Part shown: one piece after another, positions 15,201 through 24,310 of the stretch | Layout of the letters: every line of letters starts with the position of its first letter | Numbering within the stretch: position 1 is the stretch's first letter | Origin: Camarhynchus parvulus | Lineage: Eukaryota > Chordata > Aves > Passeriformes > Thraupidae | Assembly: GCF_901933205.1 (NCBI RefSeq) | Contig: NC_044571.1 | Location: 71,797,689-71,861,688 of the forward strand | DNA length: 64,000 bases | Reading direction: 5' to 3' | The notes under the pieces: generated by a model | What the model was told of the DNA's origin: nothing | The model's input: only the letters and a program-made list of their open reading frames with translations | The model's database searches: none | Program-made: the position numbers and the translations under genes

Positions 15201-18200
15201 TGGGGGGGCTGTGGTGTATGTGTGCCAGTGCATGGATGCAGGATCTCTTTCAGGTGTCATCATCAGCCAGCGTGCTGTGCTTTTGCTGTGATGACAGCTT
15301 GTATATTTTCAGTGATTTTCATCTGGGGATTTGGAATTGCTTTGCAGAAATAGAGTATGATTGCTTGTCTCTGTTCCTACACTTTTATCTATGTGTGTGC
15401 ATATAGAGAGAGCCATAATAATAGAGATTACATCAGTTATAGCCAAGATCAGGCAGTGAAGAAGGGGAGAACAGCAACAAAATCTGGCTTCGTGATATTC
15501 CTGTCATAACTCAATCTAAATATTTCCCAAATACTTAGTAAAGAGCTTGAGAAAAATATTTTTCTTCCTTCCGTGTGAGCTTAGCAAAAGAGTAGCTTGG
15601 TTAGTTTCTATAGAACGCTTAAAAATGAAAGTGAGTTTTTTGGTTTGGAAATGCTAAGGACAGTAAATCAAAGAGAGTTTTGCTTGCAATTCTGAAAATT
15701 GTAAGATGGATTAACTGTCTTAATGTTTGCAAGCCTGAATTTACAAGCATAGATCTAAATGTTCTCTAAAGGTTAATTGGTCAAGCCTTTATTAGATTTT
15801 TCTATATTCTGTTTTGACAGATTGCAAAAAGGCAAGCTGCAGCTGGTTTGCCACAGTCTTTTGGTGCAGAGGGGGTTATCAATTCTTCAGAAGGACTTTG
15901 GTGTCACAAGGAGAAGCCAAAGCATGATGCAAATGCTGTGGTGGTATACCCACCACTATCCTTGTTGTTAGATTCCTTTCTATAAATCAGTGTGACAGGA
16001 ACTGATCAGTTCTGTATTGAGTGTTGAAGCTCTGCACAAACAGTTCAGGTCAAGAGGTGGAAAAAAAACTTTCCCCAATATTTCCTTTAGTGTTTCAATC
16101 TACTTCTTTTTGTGCCATAAAGAATACAGAGGTGGCACTTTAAAGTAAAGAATATAAACTAGTAAAGAATATAAACTAGTAAAGAATATTAAGGTAGCAC
16201 TTCTCCATTTGGAGGGGGGGAATAGCTGCATTCCTGAGATCTCCCCTATTTTATTACATTTTCACTTCTATTTGTGGTGGGTTAGCACTATTAAAGATGA
16301 GTTGCCAAAAGCCTTGGGAGACTCCCTCTTTCTATACTAGAACCCATTACAAAATGAGGGGTAAATCCTGATAAGGTTTCTGGATGCTGTTGTAACACGA
16401 TAACGAATTTGGCCATTGGCCTTCAACGTGGGTGTTTTAGAGAGTGTGGATAAAGTGGGCTGTCTTAAAGAAAGTGCTCTCTATTCCTGGCCTTTTCCCC
16501 ATCTTATAAATTTATGGTTTACCTATCCTTTTTGTTACTTGGAAACTTAAAGCTTTCTTTCATTTTCAACCTACTATAGCATAAGAGTATTCCCAGTGTA
16601 ATCATTCTTTAATTGTAGAGCATATCTACAATCAGAATCCTTTTCCTGTACTTGAATTCTGACTCCCTACCAAATCTCCAGCCAAGATCCCACTGACTTT
16701 GGGAGAGCAGGAATTTCATTCCTGTGCTTGTTTCTCTCCTAATATCTGGATTTATTTTGAGGACTTCACAGCTGAAACTCATTGCGCTGTGATCCAGAAG
16801 ATACAAAAGCAAGTATCCCTAGTGGTGTCTTGACATTTATGTATCAAGTTTTACTTCCTAACCAGAAAGTTATTTTTAATAACTTTTAATAACTTTTACT
16901 TAAAAAAACACCTCATTAGGATTTTTAAATCTCACATTTGGGAATAAGAGTGACCTAGAATGCTGATGCGATGATTCACAGTATTTTAATTTTTGTAATA
17001 TGGGAAACTATCACATAAATTTTAAATTGCACATTTCAGCTACTGCTCCAAGTAGGATTTGATATGGCAGGAAATCTTCCCACTCTGGCTTGCCAGGAGC
17101 AAGCCTACAAGTTGAAATGAACTTCAATTAGAAGAGGGTGCAGAAGCAAGAGCGCACTGAAAATGCTGCAGCCAAACCCTTCACTGTCTGCTCTGACTTT
17201 GCTGCCCCTTTCAGCAGGCTGATATGTGCAGCTTGGTGGGCTCCTTCCTCATCATGTAGGAATGATTGATCTGCCTTACTGGGTGTGACTAGAAGGCAGA
17301 TCACCATGGCTTGTCTGCTTAAGGAAATACAATATTCAGAAAAGGTGGAAGAATCTGTTTCTGTGTCGTTGCCTGTGGCTAGCAACCAGTAAAGCAAATG
17401 ACTGAGAGCTTTCTCCCCAAGATAAATAGCTCAATTCTCAAGACCTTAAGTCTGTTGCAAAATATGTCCACCTTTCATAGATAAAAATCCAAGAAAATAA
17501 AACACATGTCTCATTTCTCTACATCCAAGTTTTAGGCATATTTCTGTGGGTGACCTCATTTTCAGCAACTTCTCCTCCTCCAGACCAGACGTTACATGAG
17601 GTAGAAACTACAGTCAAAGAAATTGTTCTGCACAGTCTTGGCTGTGCCTTCCAGCCAACCACAAACCACACACCCCAGATACCATCTCCTCCTTGCCTGC
17701 GATGGCCACTCTCAAAATGCAGCCAAGTGGCCCTACTCAGTCTCTGCTGGGCTGACTCCATGCCTGGTCTACATGCCAGGTCCATGCTGTTCTCTCCCTC
17801 TATACCTTGACCTCCCTTCCCAAGACCTGGGGAGACTGCTGGGGGCTGTGGGTGCAGCAGGGCTGCTTGTGCCAGCCCATGGAGCTGGTCTCCCTGGCAC
17901 AGGCTGGCTGTGGTGCTGGCCAGAGGCAGCAGTCTCCTTGTGAGTTACAAAGACAGGAGCTGGGCCTGAAAACAGAGGAGTGCTTTGCAAGCTGAGCAAG
18001 GCAGCTCTGCCACTCTGCAAGACAAAGGGCTGCCCAGTCACACTGGTTGCACTACCTGGTCCTTTGGTGTTTCATCCACTTCTGAGAGGGAGAGCTGAGG
18101 GAATTGGAAGTGTGTCAGTTCTTAAGGTGGACTGTGGATCTTAGTGTTTGGCTGTACTGTAGAATCCCCTTTACTCGACCAGAAAAAGGCACATATAAAA

Positions 18201-21200
18201 TGTGACAGCATTTTGTACCCCTCCTCCGTATTACCCTAACTCAGCCCCAGCCTGAAACTTAAATTCACCTCACTATCAGGCTTTCATTTACCTGCATGTC
18301 CTGGGCTGTGAAGCATTTTTTGGCCCTTTATTTGCATGTGCAGCTCTACCTGTTAGAGGGAAGAATACAAGAGAGGGCTTATGCTTCAAGAGCAGTCTTT
18401 AGCTAACCCCTTATAGACTTCACAGAGCTTCAAGCTACTAATTGTCCAAGTGATCTCATTAAAGAGCTAAAGATAGCTATGTGGACTCAAATGCTGTAAT
18501 TTCAAGGGAAAGAATTCAAACCCAGTGAGGCCAGGCAAACATGGATGAGCAAATGAGCCTCTGCTGATATTGGCTACACAGACCCTTAGCTGTCCTCTTC
18601 TCCAATTAATTGCTTTGTCCTAATATAGGAGTACTTCATTCCCTCTTGTCAATAATTTCTGCAACTCAATAAAGAAGGGTTCTTTAGCAATATGGAGGGG
18701 ATTCTGGCAAGCACCACTGGTTTTAGCCTTTATTTAAAAATCACCTCTTGTTTTTGGATTGCCCCATTTCTGAAGTGGAAAATACCAAGTGGATCACACT
18801 GTATTGTCTGTGTTAACTTTTTCAAAATTAATACTAGCCATATAGACCAAACTGAAAAAACTTGAAGCTGGAACTCACAATTACAGCTCTGTACCTTCAG
18901 GTTATTATTTGCTTCTTGTAATACTTTTTTCTTTCTTTCCTGAAAGAATGGGTGCCTCCTAAAAACCTTGATGTTTACTCTTTCCATTTTCAGACAGCTC
19001 TCTTACCTTCCCAAACCCCTGCAACATTTTCTGTGCTGTTCTTAACTCTGTACAAGTCAATTGTAATCCTCTCTGATCTATCCTCCTGTGAGCACAGAAC
19101 TGATTCACCAAACCTCTGTATGTAGTTATAATCTTTGATACTTTCAGTCATCTCCTACAGCAATTTCAAGTTTCCTCTTTCACCTTTGTGATTATTATGG
19201 CCTCATCTTTTTAGGCACTTTGCAATCTTGTCATTCCTCTCTTTTTAATATGAAACCTCATAAATCATGTGTCAGGCCTTCAGTTACCAGGTCGTTTTTC
19301 ATTCATTCATTCATTATGCTGCTGCCTTACCGATTTTTTTATCTCCTTATCTGCGCATTTTTAAACCCGAGTAAAACCAAGATGTCCAATGCGTCCCCGA
19401 GTTCTGCCGGCAGCAGCCGCCTGTGCATGCCGAGAGCGCGTCCTGCTGGTGTCCCTGTAGAAATGCAGCCCTGGAAACATCTGCGAGCGCGAGGAAAATT
19501 AAACCTGTGCGGTTTATTTGTTTTAAACGGCAATGTCGAAAGTGTCTGTGGCTCAGAGCTGGTGTCTGCGCCACTTGGTAGCTAAGTAGTAGTGGTGATA
19601 CAGGGGTGGAAGTAACAAGTGATGCATAATATCTGTTTACACTTAGATTCATGGAAAATCTGCAAACAGAAGTCCAAGAAATGGAATTCATCAAGTTTTC
19701 AAAGGGTTTGAGCGTCATGAGAAAAGAAGACTTTGCGGCATGGTTGCTGTACTTCACTGATGAGGAAAACAATGAAATTTACTGGCAGAATGTGAAAGAC
19801 AGAATTGAAGCAGGAGAGGTTGGTACCCAAATATACTTTGTTTGCCTTCCTCCTTTCTGTGCGCAGATTTTCATTTTAATGTGGGTATCTAATGAGATAA
19901 CCAGTTACCGAATGAAGTATTGCAGCCCTTGAATTTTATACAAGAGCAATGATAATTGTCCAGCTGAGAAAAACAAATATCAATAATGAGTAGGCAGTCA
20001 CATCTAAACACTAAGTGCCACCAGATTTAATGACATCAAATAATTGGGATTTGAATGTATATTCATTATATATAATATGAATTCTGTGATACTCTAGAAC
20101 ATCAGTTTGGAAGAATTCAAGACTTTTTGCAAGTTTACAAATAATCTGGAAGACTTTTCCATCGCCATGCAGATGTTTACTGTAGCAAATCGTCCTGTTA
20201 AGCGGGGTAAGTGCTGTACATCTTTCATGTGTGTTTTTTTAAAGGCAAAAAAAAATCATTTTAATTATGAAATAATGTAAATTATTATCCCAAAGTACCA
20301 CAGTGAAATCCAAAAATATTATACTGCTCTGTATTTGGACTTACTTCTATTTCATTAAAAAATAATAATATAAAGTTTCCAAGATGTTTTCATTTCAAAG
20401 TTCTAATGTGCTGTCATATGTGGATTAATGACAGCAGACTAATAAATCATAAGATAGTTTGGGTTGGAAGGGACCTTTAAAGGTCATTTTTCCAAACCTT
20501 CTGCCATAGGCAGGGAACTTTCACTGGATTAGGTTGCTCAAATCCCCACCCAACCAGACCTTGAACACTTTCAATGATGAGACAGCCACAACTTTGTAAG
20601 TTTCTTCCTTATGTCCAGTCTAAATCTACGCTTTTTCACTTTGAAAGCATTTTTCTTTTCCTGTCACTATGGGCCTTGGTAAAACTTCTCTTATAAGCTC
20701 CCTTGATATAGTGAAAGTCCACAATAAAGTCTGCCCTGAGGTATCTCTTCTCCAGGCTTAACAACCCCAACTCTCTTGGCCTTTCTTCACTGAAGAGGTG
20801 CTCCATCCCAAAAATTACCACATAATTTTTGTGGCCCTCTTCTGGACTCACTCCATGTCCTCCCTGTGCTGAGGAGGATGCATTATGCAGTTATGTTTGT
20901 CAAAAAGAAACAATGTCATAAAGTGGGGTTTAAAATAAAGATTTCAAGGAGGGGAGTTGCTTCCTTTCCATATAGGAGAAATAGGAGCAATGAATCAAAA
21001 GTTTTATGGACATACAAATGCATTTTGTTTTAATCCTGAGGTTGTTACTTAGTTTTTACTCTTGAAGGACAAGTCTGTAAGTTATTTCAAAATAGCAACA
21101 TTGTTAAAAAGTTCCTAAGGAAATTTAAGGAGATATTAACATTCATTGAAATTAATATTTGATGGGCTCATGTGAAAAAAGATGAGAGATATGAGAAGAT

Positions 21201-23459
21201 GGAAAGAGAAATACATATTCTTGAAAGATACATGTTTGGATGGGATTTGAACCAAAGAAAACTGGGGGATTTGCAACTTGTGACTTTCACTACTAGTCTG
21301 TTTTTGTGCTGAACCCCACTGTAATCAAAATCAGCCAGCTGCTGAGGTAACTTACAGATGTTACATGCCTGTATGTCTAATTCTCTCCTGAATCTGGCTG
21401 AGTTCTTTGTCTTGGTGTTTGCATGATAATGTGGACATTATCATGTGTATTCACACACATATGAACATTCATCTAAATATAAGACAGTCTTTTAGTCCTC
21501 CCTTTTTTTCTAGATTTCTTTTTCTTCTAAGTTCACAACTCATCTTTTCTCTCTGGTAAGGTGGTCCTTCTTTGCTTGGAAATTGTTATGCCCCACTCTT
21601 GTAGAAGATCTTCTTTTATTGATGTTGCATTCAAAGAAAGGATAGTGCCATGTCTGGATTTAAATTCAGCTTCAAAAAATGAAACAGTTAACATCTTTTC
21701 AAAGACAAAATTAAGACTACTATAAACATCCCATATTTTATGTCTTTTTCAAGTTGTGATATATTTTACAGAAGGATTTTTAACTTAATTCTATGTAAAC
21801 CAACTGTGAAATAATCTACTCCATTTATACAGGAATTGTTGAAAGAGACAAAGATGAGAGCTATGTCAGGAATGCTATTCCCTCTAATAAGCTTCAGAAA
21901 TAATCATATTTATAACACTATTTATAAACAGCACTTGTTTATGAGAGCAGAACCACGTTAATATTGCATTTATGACTTCATTGGACAACTTGCTGTAATA
22001 ATCTACAATACTGCTACACTTCAATAACTTCCAGTTCCTTTTTGAAATTCACACTTCCCTGATGCCTTCAAAAATGCATCCAATTCATGTGTTGTGATTG
22101 TGCTTGCTACAATAAACAATAATCCTTCCACTCTTATGAGCTGCTGTTTTGTCAGTCCCACACACTTCCTCATCTTTCTTGAGCCAAAACTCTGAATTCT
22201 GTGCACCACAGGATAAAAAGAGGGGCTAGTGGGTGTTTCTATACTGCACATGGTGGTGTAAAAAGAGAAGAAAAAAGAGTTGAAGATGAATACATCTCCA
22301 GGGAGGTATGGCAGCTTTTTCTGGCACAAATCCTCAGTAACTCTTCAACATCATTTAAGAGGAGCTAGCCAGCTTCTCTGAAAACCAGAAACTACAGATA
22401 TATAAAGCCATGTGCTGTAAGCAGTGCATTGACCATTTGATGGTCTGTGTTTCTGCAGAGTTGCTGAGGAGATTGTTAGTTGAGGTGGAGCATATAACCT
22501 ACTGTTCTCTGAGAAGAAGAGTTTTCTTGTAGAATGAATTGTTATGAAGCTGGCTTGATATAAAATGGTAAGGTTTTTTATGAGGGGATAGTGAGGCAAA
22601 CACCATTTGTATGAACAGGAAAGAGCCAAATTTTTGCTATTTCTAGCAAAAATTATCACTTGTACTGTTGCTTGAGAAGTAGTGCATTGCTAAAGCTTAT
22701 GATAAAAGTAATAAAGATAGTGTTACAAAAGAAGAAGCAAGCTCAAGAACACATGAACTGAGTCCTCCTAATAGTTTACTAGTTTACACATCCCAAATTC
22801 TGCAGTTAGGATACCCAAAAGCCATTGTAAACTGGACAGAATCCTGCTATTTATAAGCTTTCCATTTTCTTTCCAAGTTCAGTCACCTGTGATATAATAT
22901 TATGTCTTTACTAGCTGAGTTCAAGAGAGCAGTGAAGGTGGCAACAGGACAGGATCTGTCAGATAATGTTTTGGATACCATCTTCAAGATTTTTGATCTA
23001 GATGGAGATGACTGCCTCAGCCACAGCGAGTTTCTTGGAGTCCTGAGGAACCGAATTCATCGAGGCTTGAGGGTAACAAGCTGACATAATTGTTTGTAAA
23101 TACCACAGATGATTGCTACAACTCTCTTTTAAATGCTTGTAGAAACACAGGTAGAGTTAATGAATAGAAAAAGATAAATATTTTAAACTGGGTAGTCCTT
23201 ACTGCATATGAATCTGGGATGAGTGCTGCCACTAAGAATTTGTTATTACAGATGTGAACTATGGAAGCAGCAGCACATTATATATTGTATTCACAGTCTG
23301 GGAATAGGCATCTTTTTTGTGTAAATGCTAAACACACTTTAACTTTATTAACAGGTACCACAGCAGCAAGGCATTCAAGGTTTCTGGAAGTGTGTGAAAA
23401 AAGAAAGCATTAAAGAAGTCAAAGAACTTTGGAAGCAAACTGGGAAAAGTCCTTTTTAA
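3155..23459 (+). CDS. MICU2: MICU2, mitochondrial calcium uptake protein 2 (3' half, six exons)
   Basis: MICU2 is an EF-hand protein of the mitochondrial intermembrane space. It pairs with MICU1 and sets the calcium threshold of the uniporter MCU. Six exons (3155-3217, 11786-11883, 19647-19818, 20098-20206, 22915-23072, 23355-23459) join without a frame break into 234 residues plus TAA. All introns are GT/AG. Diagnostic segments are FMENLQTE (fragment residues 55-62), EFKRAVKVATGQ (149-160), an intact EF-hand loop DLDGDDCLSHSE (175-186) with acidic positions 1, 3, 5 and 12, and WKCVKKESIK (211-220), whose Cys213 matches the cysteine known to form the disulfide with MICU1. These fit MICU2 better than MICU1 or MICU3. 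Human MICU2 is about 434 residues, so roughly the N-terminal 200, including the targeting signal and first EF-hand, lie left of the window. Confidence 0.96.
3218..11785 (+). other. MICU2: MICU2 intron, 8.6 kb
   Basis: The intron runs from a gtatga donor to a ttttatag acceptor. It contains one CR1 fragment (4000-4272) and otherwise unique-looking AT-rich sequence, with a more GC-rich patch near 7500-7980. The longest open frame (5715-6215, 166 codons) shows no recognisable domain, lacks splice context and looks like chance. Confidence 0.8.
4000..4272 (+). mobile_element. CR1 LINE fragment (3' end)
   Basis: This is a truncated CR1 retroposon in + orientation. It shows the typical order of CR1 3' motifs: GTTGCACCAGGAGAGGTTTAG, a run resembling 'TATTAGGAAAAAAT', CTGGAGCAGGCTGCCCAGGG, and the end ATGGTTGGACCCAATAATC then CTTAGAGGTCTTCTCC. 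One frame still reads as the degenerate C-terminus of the CR1 reverse transcriptase polyprotein, including RLPREMVEPPSLKK. It is non-functional and sits in a MICU2 intron. Confidence 0.9.
11786..11883 (+). CDS. MICU2: MICU2 coding exon (second in window)
   Basis: This 98-nt exon starts in phase 0 and ends after two bases of an Arg codon. The acceptor is tttgttttatag and the donor gtattt. The translation contains HFFGKQGKEKLRFSEFFR, matching human MRFFGKRGQRKLHYKEFRR, the degenerate central EF-hand-like region of MICU2. The first ten residues (starting ETELDSCG) are more diverged. It joins exactly to the exon at 19647. Confidence 0.93.
13354..13440. repeat. A-rich low-complexity tract
   Basis: A run of 17 A residues (13354-13370) is followed by A-rich sequence with CC and CCC interruptions. 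Similar A/C-rich runs occur near 1914-1932 and 57198-57290. No attached retroposon body could be identified, so it may be a decayed tail or simple sequence. Confidence 0.8.
16144..16190. repeat. 17-bp tandem repeat, 2.8 copies
   Basis: The unit AGTAAAGAATATAAACT occurs twice exactly (16144-16160, 16161-16177) and a third, partial copy runs to about 16190. It is a small intronic tandem duplication in MICU2. Confidence 0.95.
19321..19580. promoter_or_regulatory. Intragenic CpG-dense islet in MICU2
   Basis: About 17 CpG dinucleotides fall in roughly 260 bp, while surrounding intron sequence is nearly CpG-free. The densest part is 19380-19500, with several CGCG, GCCGGC and AGCCGC motifs. It ends about 65 bp before the MICU2 exon at 19647. 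It could be an internal or alternative promoter, an unmethylated regulatory element, or a GC-rich insertion; the sequence alone does not decide. Confidence 0.4.
19647..19818 (+). CDS. MICU2: MICU2 coding exon (third in window)
   Basis: This 172-nt exon starts by completing a split Arg codon and ends in phase 0. The acceptor is tttacacttag and the donor gttggt, a weaker but acceptable GT donor. It encodes FMENLQTEVQEMEFIKFSKG and continues to RKEDFAAWLLYF and KDRIEAGE. This is the most clearly MICU2-like part of the window (human FMENLQTEIQEMEF, MRKEDFAEWLLFF). The open frame continues into the intron until 19932, which is read-through, not coding. Confidence 0.97.
20098..20206 (+). CDS. MICU2: MICU2 coding exon (fourth in window)
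   Basis: This 109-nt exon has acceptor gatactctag and donor gtaagt. It starts in phase 0 and leaves one base for the next exon. It encodes NISLEEFKTFCKFTNNLEDF then SIAMQMFTVANRPVKR, matching human SISLDEFKSFCHFTTHLEDF. The intron before it is only 279 bp. Confidence 0.96.
20446..20873 (-). mobile_element. CR1 LINE fragment, minus orientation
   Basis: The + strand begins with the reverse complement of the CR1 3' end (ATAGTTTGGGTTGGAAGGGA, then CCTTTAAAGGTCAT). Reading the minus strand, the order of CR1 3' motifs continues to about 20873. A minus frame still encodes a degenerate CR1 reverse-transcriptase C-terminus, including RPRELGLLSLEKRYLR. It is an inactive, truncated copy within a MICU2 intron. 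Confidence 0.93.
21422..21445. repeat. Palindrome, 11-bp arms, 2-nt spacer
   Basis: CATGATAATGT (21422-21432) is followed by GG and then ACATTATCATG (21435-21445), the exact reverse complement. It lies in a MICU2 intron. Function unknown; perfect short palindromes like this also arise by chance in AT-rich DNA. Confidence 0.9.
22915..23072 (+). CDS. MICU2: MICU2 coding exon with C-terminal EF-hand
   Basis: This 158-nt exon starts with two bases that complete an Ala codon and ends in phase 0. The acceptor is tctttactag and the donor gtaaca. It encodes EFKRAVKVATGQDLSDNVL, then the EF-hand helix-loop FKIFDLDGDDCLSHSEF, then LRNRIHRGLR. The loop has Asp at positions 1, 3 and 5 and Glu at 12, so calcium binding should be intact. 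A frame from an internal ATG at 22902 is an artefact of the preceding intron. Confidence 0.97.
23355..23459 (+). CDS. MICU2: MICU2 terminal coding exon
   Basis: This 105-nt coding part (34 codons plus TAA at 23457-23459) has acceptor tattaacag. It encodes VPQQQGIQGFWKCVKKES and ends KQTGKSPF, matching the human C-terminus VPQHQSIQEYWKCVKKES ending KQAGKGLF in length and position. The conserved Cys is the one known in MICU2 to make the intermolecular disulfide with MICU1. The intron before it is only 282 bp. Confidence 0.96.
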   Translation, partial: VPQQQGIQGFWKCVKKESIKEVKELWKQTGKSPF

Positions 23460-24310
23460 AGCAGTCCATTTTTCTTTTGCTTAAGTGGTTTTTCTTTAGG
23501 GGAGTTTGTCCTGTTTACATAATAACTAAACCAAAAATACACTTTTTTTAAGCTATAGTTAAAGTTTCATTAACCCAGACTCTAATGCAATAATTTTATA
23601 ATTGTTCCAGTGCAATCAGTTTGGTTTACAGAACTGATGTCGCTTTTGGCCTCCATACCATAGTACTCTTGTTCTGGGGAATAGTGTTGTTTTCTGCTCT
23701 GTGGAGTCTGACCCTGCACTGAATAATGGCCCCAGGCAGGAACATCACAGCAGTTTCATCTCCTGTTGAAGGAGTGAACATCATCTCAGACACCAACACA
23801 GCAGCTCTCCTTCTCCAGCAAGGGCAGAGGTCCACAGGGCAAAATCACAAAACCAAATTATCCTAAATCAAAAAGGAAAATTCACACCTTGTTTTGGGGA
23901 TCTGCTCATGTGCTGGTTCCTGATGCTTGATTCCACCACTTCCTGTGTGGATGTCTGGTTTGCCGGCCCTCATGGTGTTATTATTAAACTGGAAATACAA
24001 GACTGATGGGCTTGATGCAGGGTTTAAAAGTTGTACATTGATCAATGAGTGTGTATTGAGTGTCTCAGACCTCTTCCACATAGTATAAATGGGAAGAAAA
24101 AGAATCCTCATTCTATCAAACACAGTGGTGGCTACAGTTTGACTCATTACTATTTTGCTTTATTTGTATTGCAGAAGATGAATGCGTAACAAGTAGTTGT
24201 TTTATCTCACTAAAAGTTGTGACAGGAAAACCTGAAGTATCTCAGGAAATCAAGGTTATAATAAGCCATTGTTGAGGTAATATGTCCAATAAAAAACCAA
24301 ATACAAATGT
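23460..24310 (+). other. MICU2: Probable MICU2 3' UTR
   Basis: Sequence after the MICU2 stop shows no further coding exon. I infer a 3' UTR up to the first clear AATAAA at 24288. The true end could be farther downstream, since AATAAA also occurs at 26359 and 26411. Confidence 0.45.
24288..24293 (+). terminator. MICU2: Candidate MICU2 polyadenylation signal AATAAA
   Basis: This is the first canonical AATAAA after the MICU2 stop codon, 829 bp downstream, followed by a T-rich patch. Alternatives lie at 26359-26364 and 26411-26416. Confidence 0.4.

Larger units (their letters stand above)
11884..19646 (+). other. MICU2: MICU2 intron, 7.8 kb
   Basis: No CR1 copy is recognised in this intron. It holds an A-rich low-complexity tract (13354-13440), a 17-bp short tandem repeat (16144-16190), a moderately GC-rich patch near 17520-18060, and a CpG-dense islet just before the next exon (19321-19580). 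The remainder is AT-rich with nothing I can name. Confidence 0.75.
20207..22914 (+). other. MICU2: MICU2 intron, 2.7 kb
   Basis: The intron runs from donor gtaagt to acceptor tctttactag. It carries a minus-strand CR1 fragment (20446-20873) and a small palindrome (21422-21445). The rest is AT-rich without recognisable genes. Confidence 0.85.

Noticed and set aside
16284..16700. Possible LTR start (TGTGGTGGGTTAGCAC-like)
   Set aside because: Only the first bases resemble some avian LTRs; I see no matching second end, target-site duplication or internal sequence.
19651..19932. Single-exon protein starting at the Met in FMENLQ
   Set aside because: After 19818 the frame runs into intron sequence; the donor at 19819 and the next exon at 20098 restore MICU2 homology.
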